NCBI GenBank assembly: GCA_004151065.3
Contig: NWUY0300051260.1
Location: forward strand, 14,705-30,448
Direction: 5' to 3'
Origin: Larix sibirica
Lineage: Eukaryota; Streptophyta; Pinopsida; Pinales; Pinaceae
DNA length: 15,744 nt
The notes beneath the pieces were generated by a model, which saw only the letters and a list, made by a program, of their open reading frames with translations, searched no databases and was not told the DNA's origin. Made by a program: the position numbers and the translations under genes. This document shows, piece by piece, positions 1 through 8,222 of this stretch (positions are counted from its first letter, which is position 1; each line of letters begins with the position of its first letter).

Positions 1-539
1 CAACCATGTACCATAAATTGGATGCAAATATATATAGTTACATAAGAAATTTTAATTACTAAGGAGTCATTTGAATTGGACACAGAAATTAGACTTACTA
101 AACTAGGTAGAAACATCTTACTCCAACTTAGCCATAAATATCACGAATTGTCCAAACTTATTATGGAAGGTGATGTAGGATAAAATTAGAAAAATATGGT
201 ATATTTTGGAGTGAAAAAGAGTATAGGTGTGTTGTCCACAAAAACAAGCAATTTCCAAAACCTCTAGAGTGTCTATCTTTTACCTTATCTCTTGAAAAGC
301 AGAAAAAGCAGTGCAAAAGTAGGAAAGGCACCTTTGACACTTAGATCAGACTTAAAGGATCCAGGATGCTCATGAATGTGCTCAAGTGGATAAGTATGGC
401 AAGTGGTGGACCAAGGAATTCAACTAGTGGCCAAAAACATGGTAAAACTACCTAGGAAAGTAATAAAAGATGAAATAAATTGTATCTTAAGTATTATGTG
501 GGTTTTTAATGCTCTAACAGGAACCTGGTGTCTAAACGG
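1..539. other. Unassigned left edge, possibly decayed 5' part of LINE-A
   Basis: No convincing gene. A 67-codon open frame at 403-606 on the plus strand has no recognisable motif. Around 290-330 a plus-strand frame is rich in Lys, Arg and Ser, which could be the basic C-terminal tail of an L1 ORF1 or the linker before the endonuclease, as seen more clearly at 13912-14000. I infer that this stretch belongs to the same element as the L1 domains that begin near 540, but the sequence is too decayed to prove it. Confidence 0.3.
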
Positions 540-980
540 TTGTTTGATCTTATGTCTACGATATTTAGTCTTACTTAGAGAAACAAGAGAGTGGGATAAA
601 ACATGATTTCTAAGAGGATTGATAGATTTATGGTGTCTGATAATGAGAATTAAATAGTCACTAGGTTCTACTCGAGAATATGACCATCATCCCATTTTTT
701 AAAAGTGGAAGTGGGGGAACCAAGGCCACCTAGCCATTTTAAATTTAATGCTCAATGTATGGAATATGGGGACTATAAAAACCTTATCAAAATTATATGG
801 CTGCCATATGAAGAGGATAGTAGGGAATCAACAACATTGCAATATGTTGCTAAGATGGAAAAGATCAAACATGCATTTGCAAAGTGGGCCTATGAGACGA
901 GAATTAAAGAGGAGAAGGATATAAAGGATATTGAAATATTTTTGGAATACCTTTATTCTCAAATGAAGCTAGTTTTATAA
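540..980 (+). pseudogene. L1 endonuclease C-terminal half (APE-type), broken
   Basis: Near 600-640 the plus strand reads SKRIDRFMVSDNE, matching the SRLDRFLVS-type motif near the end of plant L1 apurinic-type endonucleases. A DHHP at 682-693 matches the conserved SDHxP motif, whose Asp-His pair belongs to the catalytic site. After a frame change in the T-run at about 695-700, the frame at 705-980 (91 codons) reads GEPRPPSHFKFN and continues into the spacer that precedes the RT. Stops and frame changes between these pieces make it non-functional. The N-terminal half of the endonuclease is not recognisable. Identification rests on motif order and on the RT that follows. Confidence 0.65.
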
Positions 981-1029
981 ATGAGGAGCATAATCTACAA
1001 ATAACTGAATTGGGAAAAAGGAGGAGGCG

Positions 1030-1925
1030 TTGTTTGGACTAATAAAAGGCCTTATGGAGGTCAAAAGTAGAGCTACTTGGGTAGAAAAGGGAGATGACAA
1101 TACAAAGTTATTTCATCAATATGCCAATAATAGAAAAGGTATTAACACTATCTGGAAGGATCGGGGGATAGATGGGTCATATATATCAGTTTTCATGAAC
1201 TTGGAAAAAGAAGGTGTCCAATATTTCAAGGTGATCTTTCAGGAGGATAACATGTTTTCATTTGTTGAGTTTGTCTAGGTGGCTATGTTTTTCCCTAGTT
1301 TTATTAGCGAAAATGAAATTAGGAATATGATGAAACCTATATCAAGAGAAGAGCTAAAAGAGGTCCTAACCTCCTTTCAGAAGGATAAAAGCTCTAGGTC
1401 TAATGGACGACCAATAGAATTTTTCCAAGGATTTTATAAATTATTAGAGGTGGGCCTTCTAAGGGTTGTAGAATAGTCAAGAGGCTCTGGAACAATACTT
1501 TCATCTTTCAATTCTACATCCATTGCATTAATTCCTAAATTTGGAAATCCTTAAATCTTTAAGGAGTACATACCCATTTCACTATGCGACTATATTTATA
1601 AGATAATATCCAATATTATTGCAAGAAGGATTAAGGACTTATAATCCAAAACCATTTCACAAGAATAATTTGGATTCTTATAGGAAGACAAATCCATGAA
1701 GTAGTGGGAGTAGCATAGGAAAATTTTCATTCTATAAAGGTTAGAAAATTTCCTTCCATGGTTATTGAGGTATATTTATCTAAAACCTATGATAGAGTAT
1801 TTAGATTTACCTAAGATTGATGCTAATTCATGTGGGTTTCAAATTTTGTTTTGTTAACTAGATGATGAGTTATGTTACAACAATATCATTTCTTGTTTTA
1901 ATAAATGGATTAGTGCAAGGAGCCT
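1030..1925 (+). pseudogene. L1 reverse transcriptase, N-terminal (fingers) part, broken
   Basis: The frame from 1030 reads SRATWVEKGDDNTKLFHQYANNRKG in two overlapping pieces, the usual 'SRxxWLxxGDxNTxFFH' block just before plant L1 RTs. The next segment (1279-1476) holds ENEIRNMM and a decayed 'KAPGPDG' block, here KSSRSNG, followed by IEFFQGFYKLL. From about 1495 a decayed frame reads FNSTSIALIPKFGNP, then PISLCDYIYKIISNIIARRIK with several stops; these are the RT motifs around 'LIPK' and 'RPISL'. Near 1890-1925 it reads LINGLVQG, the block immediately before the 'GLRQG' motif. At least four stops lie in this half. The RT sequence breaks off at about 1925 and resumes near 2203. Confidence 0.8.
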
Positions 1926-2202
1926 AATTGGTTACTTGACCTTAGCATCCATAATAACAAGTAAATCCATATAAGGATGAATACTTATTAGTCATATATT
2001 CATCTTTATTACATTGCATATGTTCTAGAAATACATTTGGTGTATATATAATACACAAAGATAATATTTCATGTCCTTCGATGTGATAACTAATAATTAC
2101 AATATATAATATGGATTTATACGCTTATATTCAAATATAGATCATTGAGAACTATTAATAATAGTAATATACTCAAGTATTTTACATTTAGCATCTAAAT
2201 AT
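1926..2202. other. AT-rich ~277-bp insertion splitting the LINE-A RT
   Basis: In plant L1 elements the 'NGxxxxFF' and 'GRGLRQG' blocks are only a few residues apart. Here LINGLVQG ends near 1924 and FKPGRSLRQG begins at 2203, so the DNA between is foreign to the RT. It is very AT-rich, has no open frame of note, and contains a perfect inverted repeat (GTGTAT/ATACAC, 2040-2056). TTAGCATC occurs near both ends (1942-1949 and 2188-2195), and GGAGCYT occurs at both flanks (1920-1926 and 2214-2220). Either could be a target-site duplication or chance. It is probably a small non-autonomous element, family unknown. Confidence 0.55.
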
Positions 2203-2880
2203 TTCAAACCTGGGAGGAGCTTGAGGCAAGGTTGTCCCCTTGCCCCCTCCTCTTCTTATTGGTGGTTGAAGGTTTGATACGGGGGATTTATGAAGTAAAA
2301 TCATTGATATCTTTAAAAGGAATTTGAATTGGTGGCTCCCTACATATTACACACTTATTATTTGTTGATGACATATTGTTATTCTATGATGGCTCAAGAA
2401 GAGATGTTGAGAAATTACAAGAGGTTATGGATGTATACTATATGGAAACTGACACAATGATTAACATTAGGAAATCCACAATTTCTTTTATGAACATATC
2501 TGAGGAGGAAAAATAGATCTTCAAGAGAATGTTCCCTTTTACAATTGTGGATTTGCAGTCTAGTATTAAATATGGGCTTCTACTTGAATCCAAATGACTA
2601 AACTAAAAGAGACTAGGGATGGATGATATCCAAGGTGGAGAAAATACTTTATTTATGGTGCAATAGTTGGTTAACCATATGGGGGAGATATATCTTGATC
2701 AAATATATCTTGGAAGCAATACTTGCTTAATGGGCCTCATTTTTCGTTTTTTCCAAAAAGGTGTATTAGAGCAAGTAAGAAAGTTGAACCTCATATTTCT
2801 ATGATATAGGGATTACACAAGGAAAATTCTCCATTAGGTGGCTTAGAAAAAGATAAAAATTCCCAAGGATCTAGATGGAT
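2203..2880 (+). pseudogene. L1 reverse transcriptase, palm part with FVDD box, broken
   Basis: From 2203 the sequence reads FKPGRSLRQGCPLAP, then shifts frame at 2248-2250 into LLFLLVVEGLIRGI-type sequence as if one base was lost. The catalytic box appears as LLFVDDILLF, with FVDD at 2361-2372; both metal-binding Asp codons are intact. Downstream lies an 'INIRKSTISF'-type block near 2460-2490, a stop at about 2514, and further frame breaks to 2880. This is the palm and early thumb of the RT. The active-site box has survived while the frame has not, which fits neutral decay of a once-normal element. Confidence 0.82.
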
Positions 2881-2885
2881 GGTGC

Positions 2886-3422
2886 ATGAAAAGTATTCAT
2901 TTATTTGCAAAGGGTCTTGTGGAAAAATGCATTTGGAGGATTATTGAAGGTACCAAATTGTGGTTTACAATGGTAAAACAAAATTATTTTGAACCCTTCT
3001 TTATTGAAGATTGTATTCAAACAAGAAATAAGAGCTATCATAATGTTTATCATACATGGAAAGCAATTAGGGTAGCTTTTCGTTTGACTGGTAACTATTT
3101 GGTGTGGAAAGTTGGTTCGGTAGCTAAAGCTAGAGTGGGGGAGTGGGTTGGGTGTGATGAAAATTTTAGGTTGCCTCAAGGGATGGTGATGTCTTTGAGA
3201 AAAATAGGTATTTATCATCTATCACAAGTAGTTGATTATGTAAGATCCACTAGGATGGGACATGCTTGGGTAGATGTTGAAAGGATTGGCTTTGGGAGGA
3301 AACAAGGTTATACTTGGAATAATTATTGTGGTTCCCTACAAAATAGTCATGTAAAAATTAAATATGAGGAGGAAATTATCGTTTGGTCCAAAAATCATGC
3401 ATGTGGTATCTACTCTCCATAA
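2886..3422 (+). pseudogene. L1 ORF2 segment between RT and zinc finger
   Basis: This is the longest open frame in the window (178 codons), in the same frame as the FVDD box. It starts inside the element, so its Met is not a true start. The text is that of the poorly conserved region between RT and zinc finger in plant L1s: LFAKGLVEKCIWRII, then LPQGMVMSLRKIGIYHLSQV, then a region ending EEEIIVWSKNHACGIYSP. LINE-B carries matching blocks at 7350-7575 on the minus strand (SLQDHGYFFLS, EDEIVWSNNLVGGRYTP), which confirms the assignment. It ends at a stop at 3420-3422 where the frame should continue as FGYKVLREEE. Confidence 0.75.
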
Positions 3423-3690
3423 TTTGGCTACAAGGTTTTAAGGGAGGAAGAATTGCACACTTAAAATCAATGATGGTTCAAAACCATATAGAAGTTCAAG
3501 TTCCCATTAAAAACAAATATCTTTGTGTGGTTAGTTATAAGCAACAAGATCCCCACTCAGGATATCACGTAGAGAGAAGTTGGCAGTGCCCTTGGAGATG
3601 TGCTTTATGTCAAGTATGTGATGAGGATGTGACACACCTTATACTGCGTTGTACATACATCATGTATGTCTAGAAGGATACTAAAGTTTC
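3423..3690 (+). pseudogene. L1 ORF2 zinc-finger region (zf-RVT type), broken
   Basis: After the stop at 3420-3422 the expected FGYKVLREEE text follows. A second frame then carries PLK-type sequence and the zinc finger RCALCQVCDEDVTHLILRC, with ligands at codons 3599 (C), 3608 (C), 3635 (H) and 3650 (C), spaced CX2CX8HX4C. This is the reverse-transcriptase-associated zinc-binding domain found downstream of RT in plant L1s. LINE-B has exactly the same spacing at 7102-7155. A stop at about 3671 ends the frame soon after the last ligand. Confidence 0.75.
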
Positions 3691-3954
3691 TTTAGGTATC
3701 TGCAATTCTTGGGAATGTAACGATGTGGAACTTGCTCTAAAATCATGGACACATAACCCAACATATTCAAACTATAAGGCTCTATCATTTGTATTCATTT
3801 GGGGGGTATGGCTTGCTAGAATGATTGTCTATTTAATGGAAAAATTAAACCTACTATGTTATGTTCCAACCAAGGACTAACTATCCTTGAACATTTTAAT
3901 CAGGAAGGTCCTATAAAACCTCCTAGATTAATAACTCCTAAAAATATAGATAAA

Positions 3955-4400
3955 GAGGGTGCATGGGCTTAGTTTCATGGAGCGACACAAGGGGAGCCTC
4001 TTGTGGGTGGGGCTAGGGGAATACTATATCGCTCTCTTATTCTCATTGGATTAAATTCTTTGTTGGTATCAACAAAAGCACAAATAATAGAGCTGAGATG
4101 GTAGCCCTAAAGTTGATTCTTGTTCTAGCAATTCAAAAAGGGATTCAAATCAGTGGGATTCATTGTTAGTCATTGAATGAATGACATTGGAAAGGAACTT
4201 GGAAAATATAATATTAAGGCCTATATTTGATGAGGTCCTAAATATTTATAATATTATTGCAAATCTTACTTATGTTCCTGTTTATAAGTTGGAGAGAAAC
4301 ATAATTGCAAATCAGTTATCCATAGGTTCTATAGTGTGAGCAAGCTTATGGCATAGATGGGGGCAGCAAGGAAATACCCTCACTTACATGGATCATCGAC
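3955..4400 (+). pseudogene. L1-associated RNase H domain, catalytic residues lost
   Basis: The frame near 3960 reads AW, a stop, then FHGATQGEPLVGGARGILY. This is the first RNase H block (FDGASQGxP) with the catalytic Asp changed to His (codon 3976-3978). TNNRAE at 4080-4097 keeps the catalytic Glu. The third block, normally GDS, reads Cys-stop-Ser near 4168, so that Asp is also gone. A last block, KLERNIIANQLS and SLWHRWGQQGN near 4290-4370, matches the domain end (RExNxxADxLS). Such domains degrade the RNA strand of RNA-DNA hybrids; this one cannot. The sequence becomes featureless after about 4400. Confidence 0.78.
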
Positions 4401-4420
4401 CTTTTTAGTAATTTTCACGA

Positions 4421-4582
4421 TAAAAGCATTCCAGTTTCATATTTTCTTGAAATTTACTGACCATGTAATGACTTTACAAAATATCTTGATATTATTTTGG
4501 ATAATTTTTTGTAATGTTTGTTGAATGTATTTCAACATATATGAAGTGGTGTGTGAGCTTTTTAAACATTACTATAGGTGAC
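4421..4582. other. Unassigned AT-rich spacer, possibly LINE-A 3' UTR
   Basis: No open frame and no motif. By position it could be the 3' untranslated region of LINE-A, but there is no terminal poly(A) run to mark an end. Confidence 0.3.
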
Positions 4583-4656
4583 AAGATCTTTTAGAACTAG
4601 TTTTTGAACAAATTTATGTAAGATCTTTTAGAACTAGTTTTTGAACAAATTTATGT
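4583..4656. repeat. Perfect 37-bp tandem duplication
   Basis: Two identical 37-bp copies, 4583-4619 and 4620-4656, beginning AAGATCTTTTAGAACTAG and ending ATTTATGT. I aligned them base by base and found no mismatch. The last three bases overlap the presumed start (TGT) of the LTR-like segment at 4654. Perfect identity amid strongly decayed neighbours suggests a recent slippage event, or an assembly artefact. Confidence 0.95.
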
Positions 4657-5041
4657 TGGATGTGACCACAAAAAAGCTTTCAAATGTAGTAAGAGAGGGA
4701 TTTTACCTCTTTTTATCGTTGTAACAAAGACATATGATGAGAGTGTCTTCTAAAGAATGTATGAATGGATATATGCCCTCTAGAATGTGATTTTATTATA
4801 CTCAAATAAAAGTGTATTTTTTTTCTAAAAAAATAATAAATGAAGTGACCCATCTTAACAAAAAGCCATGACTTAATTAAAGAAAATTAACTATGAACCA
4901 TTTTGAATGATAAATGTTATAAGTACACTATTATATGACATTATATCATATTCTATTCTTCAATCATATAAATTATTAAATACTTATCCTTTATAAGTTT
5001 TAACCTATTGTCATTTTTGTAAATAAACTTTGTTCATTTCA
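4654..5041 (+). mobile_element. LTR-like segment 1 (5' LTR of a decayed LTR element)
   Basis: It starts TGTTGGATGTG and ends TTTCA directly before a TT spacer and a tRNA-iMet primer-binding site, the standard LTR-to-PBS layout of Ty1/copia elements. About 388 bp. It contains an AATAAA-like stretch near 4804-4812. From about 4702 to 4940 it matches 5094-5330 in direct orientation at roughly 80% by eye, the relation expected of a second LTR. The right boundary is well supported by the PBS. The left boundary rests on the TG start only. No target-site duplication was recognised. Confidence 0.6.
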
Positions 5042-5043
5042 TT

Positions 5044-5055
5044 TGGTATCAGAGC
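5044..5055 (+). promoter_or_regulatory. Primer-binding site for initiator Met tRNA
   Basis: TGGTATCAGAGC is the exact complement of the 3' end of plant initiator tRNA-Met and is the usual PBS of Ty1/copia and TRIM elements. It would prime minus-strand DNA synthesis. It lies 2 bp after a CA-ended LTR. It is only about 50 bp from the start of the next LTR-like copy, so almost the whole internal region is missing. Confidence 0.8.
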
Positions 5056-5071
5056 TATATTTACTCCAACA

Positions 5072-5390
5072 TGCAGCCACTTATGTATCAAATTTTTTAC
5101 CCCTTTTTTATCATTGTAACAAAGACATATGACGAAAACATCTTCTAAAAATGTATAATAGATGTATACCCTCCACAATGTGATTTTATTATACTTAAAT
5201 AAAATTGCACAATTTTTTCTAAGAAAAATAATAAATAAAGTGATAGATCCTAACCAAAAGGCATGACTTAATGGAAGGAAATTATCTATCAACCATTTTG
5301 AAGAGTAAATGCTATAAGTACACTATTAAATGCTATAAGTACCTTTTATAATTTTGGAATTGGGCAAAATAAAAATAAAACTCTTCTATT
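5072..5390 (+). mobile_element. LTR-like segment 2, diverged direct copy
   Basis: A direct, gapped copy of segment 1. Shared stretches include GTAACAAAGACATATGA, AATGTGATTTTATTATACT, CATGACTTAAT and AACCATTTTGAA. An additional ~45-bp gap lies near 5330 relative to copy 1. The right end is vague because similarity fades near 5380-5390. If segment 1 is the 5' LTR, this is the 3' LTR of an element that lost its internal genes, or a tandem LTR left by recombination. Divergence of about 20% implies great age. Confidence 0.55.
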
Positions 5391-5802
5391 TGAAGAAGTC
5401 AAAGGGTGAAAAAAGAGTCCAATTAACATTAGTATACAAAGCCATCCATCAAAATGATGAGTACCATGTGTGATGAGATAAAGATAGATTAACAATACAA
5501 AAGTATCATTTATATATTTTATAGCATTATTACGGGTGGAGTATTCAATGAAAAGATTAGACTTTCTAAATTTCAACAAAGTAAAACTCAAGAAAATTCT
5601 GACACAACAAAATTATCAAATGTGTTGCAATTTATTGTAATAAAAAAATATATAAGTCAAACTATTAAACCAAATCGCACATTATAAAATACTATTTCTT
5701 CCCAAGAAATCACAGACATTCCGCTGAAATATTCGAAAAATCGGATCGCCATAGGAGATTGTTGTTGTCAAGACAATTCGCGTGGGCATAATAACCTAAA
5801 TG

Positions 5803-6012
5803 TAAAAGTCAATAAAATGGTGGGTGGTTTGCTTCAATAATAGGTCAACAATTTAGGCGTGTGTGTGAGCATTTAGGGTTTTAGAGCATATTATCGAAGT
5901 TGTGTCCCATCTAGAATCACCTTTAATAACTACTAAGGGAGGCTGAAAATCTACCACTATAAGTCAATAAAATCTTGGGTGATTCTCTTCAATAATAAGT
6001 CAACAATAGAGT
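5803..6012. repeat. Imperfect ~54-bp direct repeat pair, 155 bp apart
   Basis: Copy 1 at about 5803-5856 and copy 2 at about 5958-6012. Both contain GTCAATAAAAT, TGGGTG, CTTCAATAATA and GTCAACAAT with only scattered changes between. The bases separating them show no similar repetition. The origin is unknown: either an old local duplication or two pieces of one repeat family. Confidence 0.75.
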
Positions 6013-6021
6013 CTCGAGCAT

Positions 6022-6039
6022 TATATATATATATATATA
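6022..6039. repeat. (TA)n microsatellite
   Basis: An uninterrupted run of about nine TA units follows copy 2 of the 5803-6012 repeat. Confidence 0.9.
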
Positions 6040-6354
6040 ATTAAAAAACAGTAGCTTCGCACAATTTTATTTTTGTCCTGGTTTCTTTATCATGAGGATA
6101 TATAGTTGTTTGATAAGCGGTCGTTTAGATTGTACATTCCTTTAAAAAAATAAAAAATAGACTTGTTTTCTCCCATAAATACATATATGTTTCATCCAAC
6201 ATTCTAATAGAATGCAGAAATATAAAGCCTTAATAGGCATATTCTATGCCCTTCAAATCAATAGTTTATTAAAGCCTCTCAGAGTGTAGAAATTCCAACT
6301 TTGAACCTATCTGGGGCTTATGAAATTTTATATATCGATAGATCTTGGATCATC

Positions 6355-6800
6355 CTCGATAATTATATCATTCTAGTATTCCCATTTTTGCCATATACTT
6401 TCTCCAAATTGGATTCCAAGCTTAGAAAGTTGATATGCAATTAAGTTCTACTCTCTAAAAATATGATGGTAACTGATTTCTTGGAACAAAGCTTCTATCC
6501 TGACCAAGTCTTCAAAGATGGGTTGCAAGTAGATGTTCTTCAAGGGTCTATTGTTACTCATCCACTTGATCACTAGGCTGGAGTCACCATAGACTTGGAT
6601 TCTTGATGAATACCCTTGGATAGGGCCAATAGCAGAGTGATCTTCAACGCTAACAATTATGCACAGTTGTTTGTACATCTTCCAAGAGTTGTTGAGAATT
6701 TGATCCAATAAGAATCATATGAGTAAATAATGCCTCCAACCCCTCCCAAGGTTGGCTCCCCTTGGGAGGCCCCATCAAAGAAGCACCAGTGAAATGGTCT
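6355..6800 (-). pseudogene. L1-associated RNase H domain, two of three acidic residues kept
   Basis: On the minus strand it begins CFFDGASQGEPTLGGVGGII, with the catalytic Asp codon at 6774-6776. It continues to TNNCA followed by a stop at 6657-6659, where the catalytic Glu is expected, so a single base change (GAA to TAA) would explain the loss. One frame change later, the 86-codon frame ending at 6448 reads IQVYGDSSLVIKWM, with the third catalytic Asp at 6583-6585. A stop then follows HHIFRE, and the domain end reads NLIAYQLSKLGIQFGESIW. The domain would cut RNA in RNA-DNA hybrids. It is much less decayed than the LINE-A copy. Confidence 0.82.
6742..6769. repeat. 10-bp perfect inverted repeat inside RNase H coding
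   Basis: CCTCCCAAGG and CCTTGGGAGG flank an 8-base loop. It sits in the Gly-rich start of the LINE-B RNase H, so codon composition explains it without any function. Confidence 0.6.
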
Positions 6801-7079
6801 ATCAACATGTTCAACAGTAATAAGCTTGTCCTTTTTTTCTTTTCTTCACCTATGGCAGAGAGTCCAATATCGCCAAACTCTTATATGCATAGACCAATAG
6901 GGCAATCATGCAATCCTCAAAATTAGCCTTATTCTGAGCCAACTAAACATTCCAAATCAAAAGGGTAGGTAGAGAAAGATAATATGTAGAAAGAGGATGG
7001 TTATACCAACTTTGCATAGCCTCTTGAAGGTCAATGCGAGTCTAATCATGTTGAAACCCATTAACATGTTGAACAACCT

Positions 7080-7578
7080 GCCACATTATATGCATATATG
7101 AACAGTGAATAAGCTTATGAGAAACAGATTCATTGTTGACTCTGCATAGAGGGCATCTCCCAAGCCCTTCATAAAACTTTTTGTTGAGAAAGTCCCACTA
7201 GAATTCTATTAGATATTGCTAACCATCAAAAAAAAAATTATCTTAAGAGGACAAATAAGCCTCCAAATCGTAGAATACCACCATAGTGGCTCTGGGTTGT
7301 CCTCTTCCTCTCTAGCAACTTTGTATCCCAGATTTGGAGTGTACCTACCACCAACTAAATTGTTGCTCCAAACAATCTCATCTTCTTTGTTAGACAGCCT
7401 TATATGCCTATTTTGAAGGGTCTTTACATATTTGTCCCACGTAATCTTATCCTCCTAAGTAAAGCCCAATAGTTTTGCTCATAACCAAGCTTGCCTGAAA
7501 TTATTAGTCTGCATAACATCATTAATCTAAGAAAGGAAGAAATACCCGTGATCCTGCAAAGAATCCACCATATAAACA
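7080..7578 (-). pseudogene. L1 ORF2 connection region and zinc finger
   Basis: The minus strand reads SLQDHGYFFLS, a stop, then IN. Further on come WDKYVKTLQNRHIRLS, EDEIVWSNNLVGGRYTP, LGYKVAREEEDNPEPLWWYS and TIWRLICPLK, the usual text between RT and zinc finger in plant L1s. An A-run at about 7230-7239 (T on the coding strand) disrupts the next block. The zinc finger reads RCPLCRVNNESVSHKLIHC (CX2CX8HX4C, codons at 7153-7155, 7144-7146, His, and 7102-7104), followed by MWQVV. At least three in-frame stops (TAG or TGA) lie in this part. Matching blocks in LINE-A at 3170-3660 confirm the family. Confidence 0.82.
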
Positions 7579-7850
7579 TGTTGATGTATTTGTAACTTCG
7601 GAATATATTCTTCTATGTATTACACTTGTACTTTGTTANTCAAACTTATGAAATATTAAATCAGAAGGGTACAAACACCATTCATTACACATCCCTCCTA
7701 TGCAATGTCTAGCAAATGTTACAACATCAAGTCATATCACCTAGGGAAATCCCACCAAGGCAAAGTGCACTACCACAACACATCAACACCAAAGGAAAGG
7801 GGACATGAGAAAGATGTTAACTCCATTTAGCATCAAGTATGTCCCCAACA
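7579..7850 (-). mobile_element. Candidate solo or partial LTR
   Basis: On the minus strand this segment starts TGTTGGGGACATAC and ends ACATCAACA, giving 5-bp terminal inverted repeats (TGTTG/CAACA) and TG...CA ends, about 272 bp. An inner TGTTGTAACATT at 7726 offers a shorter alternative (148 bp). It abuts LINE-B exactly where the coding text stops. No PBS follows it, no good polypurine tract precedes it, and the 5-bp flanks (AAACA and CACTC) do not match, so it may be a fragment of a rearranged element. It contains the only undetermined base in the window (7639). Confidence 0.4.
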
Positions 7851-8222
7851 CACTCAACAAAAGAGGCCATGTAGAACAGCCCCTCCTAGTGACAACAATA
7901 ATACAACATCATGACATATAGTCACTAGGAAGCATCCATATGTCAAGAGAATGAAGCAACTGCATGAAAGAAGCATCTCATCATAGAACGACCATCAACC
8001 TGACCATACACCAAGAAAAGTGAATGTCCTCTGCCAAATATCTTCATCAAATATCCATCTTGAAGAAGAGACAAAGCTGCATAAAGATGTAAATCCCCCA
8101 AGTCCATCAAGATGCTCCAAGGTACCAGTTAAAAACCCCAATGTGAAACCTCATACAATATGAAGTGTAACATAGGGAAAAATCCCCCAAGTGAGATTTT
8201 AGAATTTTGGAATCTTTGTCGG
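7851..8222. other. Unassigned stretch, possibly LTR-element non-coding DNA
   Basis: No motif recognised on either strand. If 7579-7850 is a minus-strand 3' LTR, this would be the internal DNA before it, but no integrase, RT or RNase H text is readable. An 80-codon minus-strand frame (8107-8349) overlaps the tandem duplication at 8223 and matches nothing I know. Confidence 0.35.

Larger units (their letters stand above)
540..4420 (+). mobile_element. LINE-A: decayed L1-type non-LTR retrotransposon, ORF2 region
   Basis: Plus-strand fragments appear in the order expected of a plant L1 ORF2: endonuclease end, RT fingers and palm, C-terminal connection region, CCHC-like zinc finger, then RNase H. 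This multidomain protein normally nicks target DNA and copies its own RNA at the nick (target-primed reverse transcription). Here the frame changes many times and carries many stops (for example inside the RT at 1550-1680, and at 2511), so nothing full-length can be made. The RT is also split by an AT-rich block at about 1926-2202. The RNase H domain after the RT marks the plant L1 lineage known to have acquired this domain. No poly(A) tail or target-site duplication could be assigned. A second copy of the same type lies inverted at 6350-7578. Confidence 0.85.
5391..6349. other. Unassigned AT-rich stretch between LTR remnant and LINE-B
   Basis: No gene recognised; minus-strand open frames here have low complexity and no motif. 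It holds the imperfect repeat pair at 5803-6012 and a TA run. The right part (about 6060-6349) may be the 3' untranslated region of minus-strand LINE-B, but no T-rich tail clearly marks its end. Confidence 0.4.
6350..7578 (-). mobile_element. LINE-B: 5'-truncated L1-type retrotransposon, inverted
   Basis: Read on the minus strand from 7578 down, this is the 3' part of an L1 ORF2 of the same type as LINE-A: connection region, zinc finger (7102-7155) and RNase H. It is better preserved than LINE-A, with long readable stretches broken by single stops and few frame changes. The RT and everything upstream are absent. The coding text ends at 7578, at the residue aligning with Gln of LPQGMV in LINE-A, exactly where an LTR-like end (TGTTG) begins. 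LINE-B is therefore either 5'-truncated or cut by a later insertion and deletion. Confidence 0.85.

Noticed and set aside
2901-3218. Minus-strand 105-codon open frame
   Set aside because: Antisense to the 178-codon L1 segment at 2886-3422, which has matching blocks in LINE-B.
5011-5591. Minus-strand open frames of 81-93 codons
   Set aside because: They lie on or next to the LTR-like copies, have low-complexity hydrophobic translations and no motif; the LTR reading explains the DNA better.
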